Below the pieces are notes generated by a model. That model was not told the origin of the DNA. It was given only the letters and a program-made list of their open reading frames with translations, and ran no database searches. The translations under genes were made by a program, and so were the position numbers. Below, piece after piece: positions 9,685 to 19,370 of a stretch of DNA of 64,000 nucleotides. The stretch is from Aradus depressus (taxonomy: Eukaryota; Arthropoda; Insecta; Hemiptera; Aradidae), in contig OY759218.1 in assembly GCA_963662175.1 (NCBI GenBank), forward strand, positions 6,440,001 through 6,504,000, given 5' to 3'. Positions within the stretch are counted from its first letter, which is position 1; each line of letters begins with the position of its first letter.

Positions 9685-10228
9685 AGAAGGAAATCGAGGT
9701 TCTGTCGTGTAAAAGAAAATGAAATTTGGCCAACGTTTCGAAAACTATTTATTTTCTTCTTCAGGGCATACAGAATATAAACAAACAAATTAGAAATTAT
9801 GGACAATGATACAAACAGAGACTTCATAATAATTTGAAAGAGAGAAAAATAATAATAATAAATATAATAATAAAAATAAAATCAACTTTTGAAAGTAGTA
9901 ATAAACTATATAAAACAATATATATATATATATATAACTAAAAAAATAAAAAATAACCTTATAATGACTTGAGTGGCTGTGTGTGGTGACGGTGTTGTGA
10001 GTTTGTGTCCAGTGTAGTGAGTGCTATGATGTCACGTAACGGTCGAAAGCTACCTGAGTTTACCTACGTGACCCTCGGTGGAGGGGGTGTTGCGTGGAAT
10101 GTAACCAGCTCTAAATAGTTTTCGAAACGTTGGCCAAATTTTGCATTTTCTTTTACACGACAGAACCTCGATTTCCATCGACATTGAAAAGATACTGTCT
10201 ACTCTATTAATCATTATGAACATGGCTT
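9685..10228 (-). mobile_element. 544-bp Penelope-like/retrozyme-like element with inverted ends, 10-bp target duplication
   Basis: CTTACTATGT at 9675-9684 is repeated at 10229-10238. Deleting one copy plus 9685-10228 restores the host LINE reading (NAPYYV then SNKTH) in one frame. The element has inverted arms of about 57 bp: 9691-9747 and 10118-10174. They share ATCGAGGTTCTGTCGTG, ACACGACAGAACC and CGAAACGTTGGCC. The left arm contains a hammerhead-like core on the minus strand (9733-9765). The 370-bp middle is AT-rich with a TA run at about 9921-9942, and there is no ORF. Seen: target duplication and inverted arms. Known: Penelope-like elements carry hammerheads and can have inverted terminal repeats. 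Inferred: mobilisation in trans. Confidence 0.75.
9733..9765 (-). ncRNA. Hammerhead-ribozyme-like motif 2
   Basis: On the minus strand: CTGAAGA (9758-9764), one A, a GAAAA/TTTTC stem II, then GAAACG (9734-9739). This fits CUGANGA, stem II, GAAA. It lies inside the left inverted arm of the 9685-10228 element. The right arm keeps only the TTTTCGAAACG half. Stems I and III were not confirmed. Confidence 0.55.
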
Positions 10229-10238
10229 CTTACTATGT

Positions 10239-10606
10239 TTCCAACAAGACCCACCATACTGACCTCAGGATTTCCTTCTTCTCCGAAATAGCTAAATTTA
10301 GGTACAGAAAGTTATTTTCCTCCCTTAGTTCTCACAATAATCCTCTATTCCGTGCTATTAATTCTGCCACACTTCTCCAACGACGCCTTAAGCGCCAATG
10401 GCCTAGATACCTCCCTTAGTAGCAACAGTGACAGTGAGTTATAAATGTGTGCAACACAGTGCCTAGGGAGTGTCACCCCCTATGATTGACGTCGTTTCTC
10501 CCTCTTGACATTTTGACAATTCCATACTTTACTCTATTACCAAATTTGCCTGTTGTTTATATTATTTATAGAGTTGTGAATACCTATTTGTAAATTAAAA
10601 AAAAAA
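10239..10606 (+). pseudogene. LINE reverse transcriptase, right part and 3' UTR with poly(A)
   Basis: The open frame SNKTHHTDLRISFFSEIAKF, then SATLLQRRLKRQWPRYLP, ends at TAG 10417-10419. It is the continuation of 9066-9684 and has the closing 'RRLKR-WP-DL' block common to jockey-like elements. The 3' UTR runs to an A-run at 10598-10606. The same UTR blocks (GGGAGTGTCACC, TCTCCCTCTTGACATT) occur in reverse at 23515-23580, confirming one family. Confidence 0.8.
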
Positions 10607-10631
10607 TGTCAGGTTTTCAAACTTATTCACC

Positions 10632-10735
10632 ATGAACCATGCTTACTAGAAATTTGCACCGATCTCCACCCAGGAGTCTTTGTCGAAAAACATGATAATA
10701 TTTGGATATCATAATACGTATATATCTATTTTTCA
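10632..10735 (+). repeat. Second copy of the 8796-8895 repeat
   Basis: Same ordered blocks as 8796-8895, placed directly downstream of the LINE poly(A). Confidence 0.6.
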
Positions 10736-10901
10736 TTACTTGATACATAGCTTTCATTTTTATTTTTTATTTTGGCAGAGTTCCTACATAGATATCCTCT
10801 TTATTAAGGTCTATCGAATCTATATTTTATTCATTATTTTTTATTATTTATGTACTAATTTATTTTTCTTGTTTTTCTCTTGTAAGTTATTTTATTAGCA
10901 T

Positions 10902-11038
10902 TTTACTTATTTAATTTATATTATAATGTATGTATATATAAATTAAATAAGTAAACATTATAATATAAGTATGTATACTTATATTATAATGTATTATTAA
11001 TTAATTTATATAGATATTATATAAATTAATTAATAATG
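10902..11038. repeat. Three adjoining AT-rich hairpins
   Basis: Arms 10902-10920/10937-10955 (19 bp, perfect), 10956-10969/10978-10991 (14 bp, perfect) and 10993-11012/11018-11037 (20 bp, perfect), with loops of 16, 8 and 5 bases and at most one base between hairpins. Every base belongs to a hairpin, so chance AT-richness alone is a poor explanation. Confidence 0.75.
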
Positions 11039-11189
11039 AAATTTAAAAAATATATATTGTATTTATTATATACTTTATCTACTGTATAATATTATTATTT
11101 TTGCTCTCTAATTTTTAAGAATTTATTTATTTTTACCTTTTTAGTAGTACTGTTAATTCTAATCCATTGGGTCAGACTTTAAGAGTTAA

Positions 11190-11530
11190 TGTCTGTTTGA
11201 CTCCTATGCTAATTTTGAGTGATTGAAAATCAATATGTGATTTTCGAACTTCATAAGTTCATTAATCAATCAACTTATTATGAAATTTTGAATCCACGTA
11301 TGAAATTAGGTACAGAAATGTTCATTTTATCGGTAATCGGATTTGAGAGAAAAGCCAAACCCAAAACCTGTCTTCCGTTCGGCTTGTAATTTAATTCGGT
11401 TTCATTCAGTGCTTTATTCTAATCGCTAAGTAGAAACATCAGTTTTGCTCAGTAAAAAAATATTTTCCTAAATATTTTTATGCTCAGTAGAAAAATCAAT
11501 TTTGGTAAGTGAAAAAATGCCTGGATTCTA
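11190..11530 (+). repeat. Diverged repeat with relatives at 8930-9060
   Basis: Blocks GTACAGAAATG/ATTATCGGTAATCGGATTTGA and CAGTAGAAAAATCAATTTT are found in the same order at 8960-9045. No coding capacity. Confidence 0.45.
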
Positions 11531-11701
11531 CCTGGGAACAGCCTGATCACTGGATGTTGCAAATATTATCACGTCATGGTATCTATAACTCTGAACTCTT
11601 TATTTTTTAAGGCGAAAGGAGAGGACAGTCTGAGAAAACGCTTAATAGTTGAATCCATTTCCAGGCTACCGAGATTTTTTTTTTGTTTTTAATTCTGAAA
11701 A

Positions 11702-12336
11702 ATGCGTAGCCAGGATTTTAACAGGGGGGGGGGGGGGGGCAAAGTTAGGCTATGAGGGTGGGGGTATAGACTCCCGGGGGCACAGCCCGCAGTTTCCGTG
11801 GTTAGCGTTCCAGACTTTTTGTTATGAATTTGGGAGACTCGGACCTCTAGAAGCTCCCCCTGAGGTAACCACTGACTGTAATACTTGAGCTGACTTTACA
11901 TGAGCAGCAAAAATGCAATGTGCAGCAGCAGCAAATGCACGCTGTGGTTTCTGTGCTTTTAGAATTAAATGACTCACATCCAGTATCGTGCATTTGCTGC
12001 TGCTGCGCTTTGCATTTTTACTGCGCATGTAAAATCAGCATTAAGAGTATAAAGTATAACATAAATGAAGATTTTGAGAGAGGAAATGAAATGATCGAAT
12101 TCATATATATTTAAATAAATGTAATATGACTTGTTTTGTATATGTACATTTATGTAACAGCTGATTGCTAAATTAGGAATCAGATGCACGGGAAATTTGA
12201 AGATCCTATTGGTAACATACAAGCAATCCATTTTTAATAAAAACTATTCTTTTAGTTTATTTAATTTTTATCTTGGTTTTTGCTCTGGCCAGGGGGGTAC
12301 GCCCCCCCCCCCCCCCTGCCACCCTGGCTACGCTCC
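11702..12336. mobile_element. Non-autonomous hAT-like element with G/C-run termini
   Basis: The left end has GCGTAGCCAGGATTTTAACA followed by G16 (11724-11739). The right end is its inverse: C15 (12302-12316), then CCACCCTGGCTACGCTCCTG. This 'CAGG-GCGTAGCCAGG' terminus is widespread in animal hAT-type non-autonomous elements. The left tip is decayed and I could not find an 8-bp target duplication. The interior carries a separate long hairpin at 11892-12036 and no transposase. Confidence 0.6.
11892..12036. repeat. Long imperfect hairpin with CAGCAGCAGC arms
   Basis: Arm 11892-11941 pairs with 11987-12036 with only a few mismatches (AAAAATGCAATGTGCAGCAG against CTGCTGCTGCGCTTTGCATT) around a 45-base loop. 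The size and shape resemble a fold-back MITE or a pre-miRNA-like hairpin. Nothing shows that it is expressed. Confidence 0.65.
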
Positions 12337-12364
12337 TGATGTAGACTACTTGGACCAAAATCAA

Positions 12365-12818
12365 AACTTTCTACTGCCAACAAACTGACAATTTACAAGA
12401 CTATATATAATACGCCCAATATGGACATACGGTCTCCAATTATATGGTTTAGCTAAACAATCCAATATAAACCGCATCCAAGCTTTCCAGTCTAAAGTCC
12501 TCCGTCGAATTGTTAATGCTCCCTTCTTTGTCACCAGTAAATTACTTCATGAAGACCTAAACATCTCAACTGTCCAGGTACTAATCCAATCCCGTTTCTT
12601 AAACTTTCTTCCCACCCTAACCCATCTGCACATATCCTATACCTACCGTACTCTTAATTCCATCCTAACAATTCTCTGAAGCCGTCTGAGAAGAGGTGGA
12701 GTCGAGATCTTCGAATGTCAGCGCTGGATGTGACTTAAGCACTTATTCATGTAAATAGTTATCTTATAACTGCTTATTATGTACACTGTATATAGATTGC
12801 AAATAAATGAAAAAAAAA
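12365..12818 (+). pseudogene. LINE ORF2 C-terminal fragment with poly(A) (jockey-like)
   Basis: Broken frames read KLTIYKTI, then (after shifts) NRIQAFQSKVLRRIVNAPFF, HEDLNISTVQ and a closing RLRRGGVEIFEC. These match the thumb-to-end part of the LINE at 9066-10419 ('RMQSLQSKILGTIGNAPYYV', 'HTDLRIS'). AATAAA at 12802 and an A-run at 12810-12818 mark the 3' end. It abuts the hAT-like element on its left, so the 5' part is gone. Confidence 0.75.
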
Positions 12819-12959
12819 GTGGTCAGATGACAAAACATTGTAGTAAAAAGTTTATATAAAAAATCTCGGGAAATCATTTTGTAGATAGTTTCGCCCTGAA
12901 AAGAATGAAATCTTGTACGTTCACCTATGTGCTTTTTTCCAGCATCGTTTGCCAAAAAC

Positions 12960-13195
12960 CCATTAGGATGACATTTATTAATTTTCAGGGGAACCGGCGG
13001 AAGGGAAGGGAGAGATCAAAGGGACGGCTCAACTCAAAAACCCAAATAATTGCTGAAGAGGATTTAGAAACCCCTACGAATGCCAACTTTTGATTATTAG
13101 CGTAAACGATCAACTGGTTTTGGAGGGAGACCGTTATTTGATTAATTCGTTCTGGGGAACTACATCGCCGATGATTCACCGACACATTTTTCTCA
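12960..13195 (-). repeat. CTTCCCC-family partial copy
   Basis: Module (GGAAGGGAAGGGAGAGATCA, then GGCTCAACTCAAAAAC), the ACTGGTTTTGGAGGGAGA block and the end TTCTGGGGAACTACATCGCC with the GATTCACCGA flank. Confidence 0.75.
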
Positions 13196-13199
13196 TTTA

Positions 13200-13655
13200 T
13201 TACCAACTTAATTCAGAAATTCAAAGTTAGAGGTAAGTAATATGAAATGAATAATCATTATTATTAATTATTTATTAAAATTCAAAAATGTGCGTCTATA
13301 ATATCTGAAACTCTCAGATTGGGAGGAGACAAGAGCCTTAATTAACACACTGAACATATTGTGCACAGAATAACTTAATACAAACAGAAGGGAAACTTGA
13401 GGCTATAATAGTTGTAGCAAGTTTCAGCGCCCCAATGTACTAGCATGAACTAAACGGCCCCATGGCGGGAAACTGGTTAATTCAAATTTAAATCCAATAT
13501 ACCCACTTTTCATTCTCATTTATTTAAAAAATGCTATCTTTTTTTAAACCATTAACTTATATTATTTCTGCAATATAAAAACTGAAAAAGGTATATTAAA
13601 AAAGATATTGATAGCAATTAAATAATTTATTGCCAAATATATTCAATATATAAAA
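13200..13655. other. Unassigned AT-rich sequence
   Basis: No recognisable coding sequence or repeat. Several A and T runs. Confidence 0.3.
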
Positions 13656-14068
13656 TAGGGTTCAGCCAATATTTAAATCGAATATTGAGTTTTAGCCCAA
13701 AGATTGGCATTGGAGGGAAAGCGAAAACGTAATTGATTAATGTTGATTTTTCCCGGCATTTCTTCGAGAGGTGTCTTCTTTTTTTTTGACAATATTTCGG
13801 GACACTTTCACGTCCCTTCTTCTGGTCACTATGAACATTTTCCTCCTGAGGACCCTCCTTTTTATAACCAAAACCCTAACTGTGGCGGTCTCTCTCTCTC
13901 TCTTCCAAGAACTAATTGTTAAATAAGTCCGAGATAGTTTACTGATTGGTCCGCCCACCAGCCAATCATAATTCTGGAATCCATCTCTCGCCAGCCAAAA
14001 CTCGCCATCATCCATCTTATAGCCAGTTTTGGTTGGGGAAGTACACTGCCAGTGATTCATGTATCGGA
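13656..14068 (-). repeat. CTTCCCC-family end split by an inserted Penelope-like piece
   Basis: The block GAGTTTTAGCCC...GCGAAAACGTAATTGATTAAT ends at 13740, and its normal continuation GGTTGGGGAAGTACACTGCC resumes at about 14030. The roughly 290 bp between (13741-14030) are foreign: a T-run, a hammerhead-like sequence on the minus strand (13795-13826) and a TC run at 13890-13904. No obvious target duplication was seen. Confidence 0.6.
13795..13826 (-). ncRNA. Degenerate hammerhead-like motif 3
   Basis: The minus strand reads CAGAAGA (U to A at the second core position), then an A, a GGGAC(G)/GTCCC stem, then GAAA. The neighbouring bases align with motif 8 at 62162-62191 (GACC.GA.GAAGGGACGTGA), so the two are copies of one family. 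The core change probably inactivates it. Confidence 0.4.
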
Positions 14069-14099
14069 GTCATTTGACCCCGTACTTTTTCAATTACTA

Positions 14100-14540
14100 T
14101 ATCGAACACGCCATTACACATCCCGTTTTTTTTAATTTAATTTTTTTATTTTTACATAAACACTGCCGCAAATATGGCCGAATTTAACCCTCGAGGGACC
14201 ACACAATACGAAGTTCCGTATGAGGTCAAACCCTATAAAGCAGTTAATGTGTTAAACAAGGTTTGTTTATTTGTAAATAAAAAAAAAAAAACATAAAAAA
14301 GTCGTTGAATCACCGGCATTGTAGTTCCTGAGAATGAATTAATTAATTAACTATATTATAATTAATATTTAAAAGACAACAAAAAAAACTTGTTAAAAAA
14401 AAGTTACAGGAACAATAAATTATTCATTCAATCAATGAAATAAAATATGATGAAAGTGCTGAACGTGATAAAAGTATTGAAACCATGCTTTGAGAATTAA
14501 CATATTACGGAGACTTACTTTTTGATCACTGGTTAGTTAG
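14100..14540. other. Mostly unassigned, with a CTTCCCC-family start at 14290-14350
   Basis: AAAAAAGTCGTTGAATCACC, then GGCATTGTAGTTCCTGAGAA, is a degraded flank and terminus. The rest is AT-rich with no recognised element. Confidence 0.45.
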
Positions 14541-14745
14541 TTATTATGACTCATGCCCGGGCTTTAACCAAAACGTCATATCGCCTACTACCAGTGCGCT
14601 CTTTCGCCACTCTGATGGACATGAGTCCGACTCAACTATGAGAGTTTTGCCTACTCTAAATTTTTATTCACCTAGAAAAGAGGTCCTTAATGAGTACCTG
14701 ACATCGAACAGGCTCGGGACCATCGATTAACGACGGCGTGCTTAA
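14540..14745 (-). repeat. tRNA-derived SINE, 3' portion (copy 1)
   Basis: Begins (reverse sense) at GACTCATGCCCGGGCTTTAA, followed by CGCCTACTACCAG, GGACATGAGTCCGACTC and AGTACCTGACATCG...CAGGCTCGGGACCATCG. These are the body blocks of the SINE at 17150-17475, but the tRNA-like head is missing. Confidence 0.8.
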
Positions 14746-14754
14746 TTTTTTACA

Positions 14755-14885
14755 TTTTTGGATTCAGGGGGTCGGAAAAAAGATATTCCATTGAATTTCT
14801 GGTAAATCGGTTTCAGAGGGAGAGCAAATGTAGTTGATATATTCGCGCTGGGGAAGTACATGATTGGTGATTAACCGATAACGTT
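14755..14885. repeat. Rearranged CTTCCCC-family fragment
   Basis: A piece from near the hairpin end (GGATTCAGGGGGTCGG) is joined to the opposite terminus (GCGCTGGGGAAGTACATGAT). The order is unlike intact copies, so this is an internal deletion joining the two ends. Confidence 0.6.
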
Positions 14886-14930
14886 TTTAACTGAACCTGT
14901 TACAAATACTTAATTACAACAATTAAATAC

Positions 14931-15228
14931 TGAGCATTTATCTTTTCAACTGAGTATTTATTAGAAATACCAAGCGAAAAAATTAAATAGTGAGTAAAAT
15001 ATTAAAATACTGAGCATTTGTTTTTTTAACTGAGTATTTATTAGAAATACCAAGGGAAAAAATTAAATAGTGAGTAAAAGATTAAAATACTGAGCATTTG
15101 TTTTTTTAACTGAGTATTTATTAGAAATACCAAGGGAAAAAATTAAATAGTGAGTAAAAGATTAAAATACTGAGCATTTGTTTTTTTAACTGAGTATTTA
15201 TTAGAAATACCAAGGGAAAAAATTAAAA
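14931..15228. repeat. 80-bp tandem repeat, about 3.7 units
   Basis: TGAGCATTT starts units at 14931, 15011, 15091 and 15171, a spacing of exactly 80 bp. Units 2-4 are almost identical and unit 1 differs at a few places. Each unit holds CTGAGTATTTATTAGAAATA and AATTAAATAGTGAGTAAAAG. No coding. Confidence 0.9.
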
Positions 15229-15429
15229 TGTTGGTTAGTAACAAATTTACTTCCCCACAAATAAAATCAAAACTAAGTGCTTCTCAAAAAGTTCAAAATG
15301 AGGGGCGACATCCTGACAAGTTTGTGGAAGTATAGTTTTAAAAACATGTTTTAAAAGAAGAGAAGTTTGTAAATGAAATAACTAAAGAGTTTTTGTAAAA
15401 TGAGAGCTGCTGGAGATGGATTCACGCAT

Positions 15430-15600
15430 TATTATCTCAGAGAATCCCCGGCAATGTACTTCTCCAACCCCAACTATTGATAATAAACTAACTTTCCTCT
15501 CTCCATCTAAACCATCCTTCTTTTTTGCTAGATTTGGCTAAAAATCTGTAGATATCTTACTTAGGGACTTCTGAAACCACATCTAAAATTGCATGATGGT
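15430..15600 (+). repeat. CTTCCCC-family start fragment
   Basis: The GAATCCCCGGCAATGTACTT flank and terminus, the CTCTCTCCATCTAAACC block and TTAGGGACTTCTGAAACC in the usual order, ending without modules. Confidence 0.65.
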
Positions 15601-15763
15601 ATTCACTTTGTATTGCAATTTAATATGAGTTTTACCGCCCCCTATCTCAGCTCATTTGGCTGTAAATCAATGGGAGTCAATACCAAGGAAGGTCTCAATC
15701 CAAACAATCCACAAAATCGCCAGATATTGTCTCCACAAACCTGAACACGTTTATTTTTCTTTC

Positions 15764-16275
15764 TCAGCTATACGAAGTATAGGGGAAGTTATGTAATTGT
15801 CAGAAATTCAATGAGGAGTTTTCAACGGAATTTCAAGTTTTCCGACCTATAGATTCCAAATATGTAAAGAAAAATGTCTGTATGTGTGTGTGACTGTGAA
15901 CACGATAACTCCCGATAGAATGAATGTATCGACGCAAACTTTTATATGTGTAACCAGAACCCTCTAAAGACGACACCTATTGATTTTCAGCCCAATCGAC
16001 TAGAGGGAAGGAGAAGCTTAACTCAAAAACTCAATAACTGCCGTTGTAATGAATGTATCGACACCAAATTTCATATGTGAATTCAAAACGCCATAAGGAC
16101 GACACCCATTAATTTTTAGCGATATCGGCCGAAGGGAAAGGGGCTCATTTCAATAAACCTTTATAACTGCCATTGTAAATGTAACGGTCGACTGGTTTTA
16201 AAGGTGGGATGAAAAGTTAATTCGTTCTGCGAAAGTAGGTACGTACATGATTCACTGATCTTTTTTTTTTTTTTG
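15764..16275 (-). repeat. CTTCCCC-family nearly full copy
   Basis: The hairpin end (CAGCTATACGAAGTATAGGG) is followed by GAAATTC and CCGACC blocks, a TG-rich stretch, then three modules each of the form 'CGATAGAATGAATGTATCGAC' or 'TTGTAATGAATGTATCGACA...AAGGACGACACC'. It ends in GGTCGACTGGTTTTAAAGG and a degraded GTACATGATTCACTG flank with a T-run. Useful as a reference copy. Confidence 0.85.
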
Positions 16276-16279
16276 TCAT

Positions 16280-16365
16280 TAACGGAATCAGAAGGTATTC
16301 CAGTAAAAAATCAACATTTCTGATCGTTTACATAACTTCCCCTGTACTGCGTATAGCTGGGAAAG
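16280..16365 (+). repeat. CTTCCCC-family hairpin-end fragment
   Basis: GAATCAGAAGGTATTCCAG, TTTCTGATCGTTTACATAAC, then CTTCCCC...GTATAGCTGGGAAAG. It abuts the previous copy in opposite orientation through the T-run. Confidence 0.75.
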
Positions 16366-16975
16366 TAAAAAATACATTAATGGATTTCCAATTTGCCTAT
16401 AGAAAATGATTGATGAAGAAGACTGTATAGAACTTGCGATGAATGCTTGCCTAAAGAACATTAATTTTGGTTGACATCTACGAGAAAATTAAATTAAATT
16501 AATTGTGCTTTATTATAGTTATTTACATACAGTGAGGGCAATTTCGGAGGTTTCTGGCGGGGGTTCTACAAGAAATATTTGATGACACTATTTTTTACAA
16601 CACAACAGGAAATAATAAATCATATTTTGGAGTGCCCAAGGCATTAAAATTAATTATCATTACTTGTATTGTACATCCCCAGTTATACCAAGTCTTAAAA
16701 CATGGAAAACAATAAAAATAAATTGAACTTAATAATTTAAAAAGTGTGTACTGTTTAAAATATAAATATATTTGCATACACTACCGGTCAAAAGTATTTG
16801 CCAACCTTTATTTTCTTAGAAAATACATATTTTTAGACTTAGAACAACATTTTTTGAACCAAAAAATAAATATTTATAAGCTCGACTCCAATTTTGTTGT
16901 TCTCTTGATCATGTTAGTATCTTTTTTTTATTTAAATAGAACAGCAAAATTGGAGTCGAGCTGACTAGGGAAGAA

Positions 16976-17150
16976 GTCTTACGGACTGACGAGTTCAAAT
17001 TTTAGATTTTTGATTCTCGATGGCGAATAATTTTGTTCGAAGAACATCAGGTGCGCGACACAAAAAGTTGTATCGTGCTTACAATTAAGTTTGGTGGAAG
17101 CTCTGTAATGGTTTGGGGGTGTTTTGGTGGGGGTGACGAGGTTAGGTTAG
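16976..17150 (+). pseudogene. Tc1-like transposase fragment (DDE domain, central part)
   Basis: Reads VLRTDEFKF, a stop, IFDSRWRIILFEEHQVRDTK, then KFGGSSVMVWGCFGG. The blocks are 'W-DESKF' (catalytic D present in TDE) and the hallmark 'K-GGGSVMVWGCF'. The SINE interrupts it at 17150. After the SINE a short piece near 17493-17530 (RAVIAVKGCYIN) matches the protein's C-terminal end. The N-terminal helix-turn-helix half and the other two catalytic acids are missing, so it is inactive. Confidence 0.85.
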
Positions 17151-17475
17151 GGTTTATGACTCATGCCCGGGCTTTAACTACGAGGTCATATCGCCTACTA
17201 CCAGAGCGCTCTTTCGTCACTCTGGTGGACATGAGCCCGACTCTACTATGGGAATCCTAAATTTTGCCTACCATAAATTTTTATTCGCCTAGGGCGGGGT
17301 CTTTAACGAGTACCTGACATCGTACAGGCTCAGGACCATCGCTTAACCTCCCACGGCGTGCTTGAGATTATTTTACCTCCCAGATAAAATAAACTAAGGG
17401 CCTTGGTCGGGTTTCGAACCCACGTTCTTGAGCTCTGAAGACAAGGACGCATACCACCGAGCTACCGGCGCCCTC
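17150..17475 (-). repeat. tRNA-derived SINE, full length (copy 2)
   Basis: Read on the minus strand it opens GGCGCCGGTAGCTCGGTGGT, whose TAGCTCGGTGG is a pol III box A. Box B is GGGTTCGAAACCC (about 17409-17421). The unique body follows and it ends in GCCCGGGCATGAGTCATAAA. The head resembles a tRNA, but the body is unrelated. It was inserted into Tc1 transposase sequence. The other copies are 14540, 28773, 36140, 48842, 51190 and 54340. It would need LINE machinery for movement. Confidence 0.9.
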
Positions 17476-17661
17476 TGAGAGAATATGTAGAGCTGTAATA
17501 GCTGTCAAAGGCTGCTATATCAACCAGTCAACTGTTTAAGTTTTAAATTGTTTTTTATTTTTTATTTCTGTTTAAATTATATTATATCAACATCTTATTA
17601 TTATAAATATTTATTTTTTGGTCCAAAAAATGTTGTTCTAACTCTTAAAGTATGTATTTTC

Positions 17662-18370
17662 TCACATGTTGAGTTTTCACTGCAACTTCATGTTTTTCGA
17701 TCAACTGAATCCAAAAATGAAGAAAAAAAAAATTGCTGGTGAACCACTGGCAATGTACTTGCCCAACACGAATTAATCGATTACGGATTCCCATCGAAAC
17801 CAATCAATCGTTTGGGCTAAAAATCAATGGTTGACCTATATGCAGACTTCAGAATCCTCATTGTCCTCTCATCCTCTCTTTCCCTTCGGCCGATTTCCCT
17901 GAAAAATAATATATGTTGTCCTTATGTTTTTTTGTTTAAGTATAAATATAAAATTTCATGTCGGTACAATCATCACGTCGGGAGTTACTGAGTTTTTTCA
18001 GTTGAACCCCCTCCAATTCTGGTCGATCCAGGAAATATAGATGTTGTCCTTATGGGGTTTTAGTCACTCATATAAAAATTCATGTTTACATTCATTCTAT
18101 CGGAAGTTATTAGAGTTTGTATGTTAAGTCTCCCCCTAATCACCCCCTTCCCTTTGGTCCATTTGACTGAAAAACAAACTTGTGTCGACGTTAGATGGTG
18201 GATTCACATATAAAATTCCGTGCCGATTCATTCATTCCATCAGGAATTATTGTGTTCACTAACAGACATTCTTATTCATATTTGGAATCTAGATGTCGGA
18301 AGACATGAAATTTCGTGGAAAATTCCACATTGAATTTTTGACCGATTACATCTACTTGGGGAAGTAAAAT
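17662..18370 (+). repeat. CTTCCCC-family full-length copy
   Basis: A short inverted-sense piece (GAGTTTTCACTGCAACTTCA, 17662-17705) precedes GGTGAACCACTGGCAATGTA at 17725. The remaining blocks follow in order through three modules to GGAATCTAGATGTCGGAAGA and CTTGGGGAAGTAAAA. The hairpin loop half is lost. Confidence 0.8.
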
Positions 18371-18853
18371 AAAATAGGTCTTTATGGGTTTATGAATTTA
18401 CATGTGAAATTTCGTGTCATTCATTACAATGACAGTATTTAGGAGTTTTTGAATTGAGTCCCCTCTCTGATCTCTCCTTCCCTTCAGCCGATTTTGTTGA
18501 AAATTGATATGTGTTGTCCTTATAAAGTTTTGAATTCACACACAAAATGGTGTGTCAATACATTTATAAAATCTGCATTTATTAGAATATTTGTGTTATG
18601 CCCCTTAATCTCCCTTTTTTGTTTGATGTATTTGGCTGAAAATCTAAAGGATTTGTTGCTATTGTGTTCTGGATACACATATAAAATTTCATATCGATGC
18701 ATTCATTCTATCTGGAGTTATCGTGTTCTCAGGCAAATTTATTTTTTTCATTTTTGGAATCAGTGGGTCGGGAAATATTGAATTCCGGTAAAAAGTCATC
18801 ATCAAATTTCTGACCGATTACATAACATTCCCTATAGATGGGGAAGTAAAACC
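18371..18853 (+). repeat. CTTCCCC-family copy lacking its left end, tandem to the previous one
   Basis: Modules (TTACAATGACAGTATTTAGG, CTCCTTCCCTTCAGCCGATT and so on) continue directly from the preceding copy's right terminus and end at ATAGATGGGGAAGTAAAA. Head-to-tail arrangement. Confidence 0.8.
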
Positions 18854-19249
18854 ATTCAATGTGAAAGTTCGATAGAAAAATCAAACCTCAAATTTGAGAC
18901 AGGAAATGAAGCGAGATATAATTTCGAAGCTCTCATTCCACTGAAAAAAGTTCTCTTAAAAGGTATATTTTGGTTTGTATACGGTTTGTACGTTTATATC
19001 TAAATTAAGAGGTGGCCTTGTCTCGTAAATCCGTGTTTTACAATAAAAAAATATATTATGTAATAAAATTTCATAAGGATTCAAAATATAATAATGGAAA
19101 ATAAACTGAGATGGAAATTTTTTAAAGTAAAATAAAAATGTTAATACTTAAATATAAAAACCAGCTTTCCCTTTCTTCAATTTTGGGAAAAATAATTATA
19201 TAGAAATTGTTTTTATCATTATTTATATAATTGTTTAAGGCTATATTAC
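18854..19249. other. Unassigned AT-rich sequence
   Basis: No recognised gene or repeat. Confidence 0.3.
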
Positions 19250-19370
19250 TTGGCCAGCTATACGAACTATAGGTAAAGTTATGTAATCGACCAGACATTT
19301 TATCTTGAGTTTTCACCATAATTTCATGTTTTCCGATCCCCTGATTCCAAAAATCACAAAATTTAGTACC
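19250..19370 (-). repeat. CTTCCCC-family hairpin-end fragment
   Basis: GGCCAGCTATACGAACTATA, AAGTTATGTAATCGACCAGA and TTTCCGATCCCCTGATTCC in order, then broken. Confidence 0.75.

Larger units (their letters stand above)
16779..17661 (+). mobile_element. Tc1-like transposon, internally deleted and 3'-truncated, with a SINE inside
   Basis: After a TA the left end starts CACTACCGGTCAAAAGTATT, a typical Tc1 terminus. Left 16817-16877 and right 17601-17661 are inverted copies (AGAAAATACATA, AACAACATTTTTTG, CCAAAAAATAAATATTTATA). The right side lacks the outermost ~40 bp and runs into a CTTCCCC copy. A second internal hairpin pairs 16880-16904 with 16938-16962 around GCTCGACTCCAATTTTG. A transposase remnant and the SINE at 17150-17475 lie between. 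Confidence 0.85.

Noticed and set aside
15764..15795. loxP-like sequence (TATACGAAGTATA) at CTTCCCC hairpins
   Set aside because: Only one arm-like half resembles loxP and there is no 8-bp spacer between two 13-bp arms. The similarity is explained by the family hairpin.
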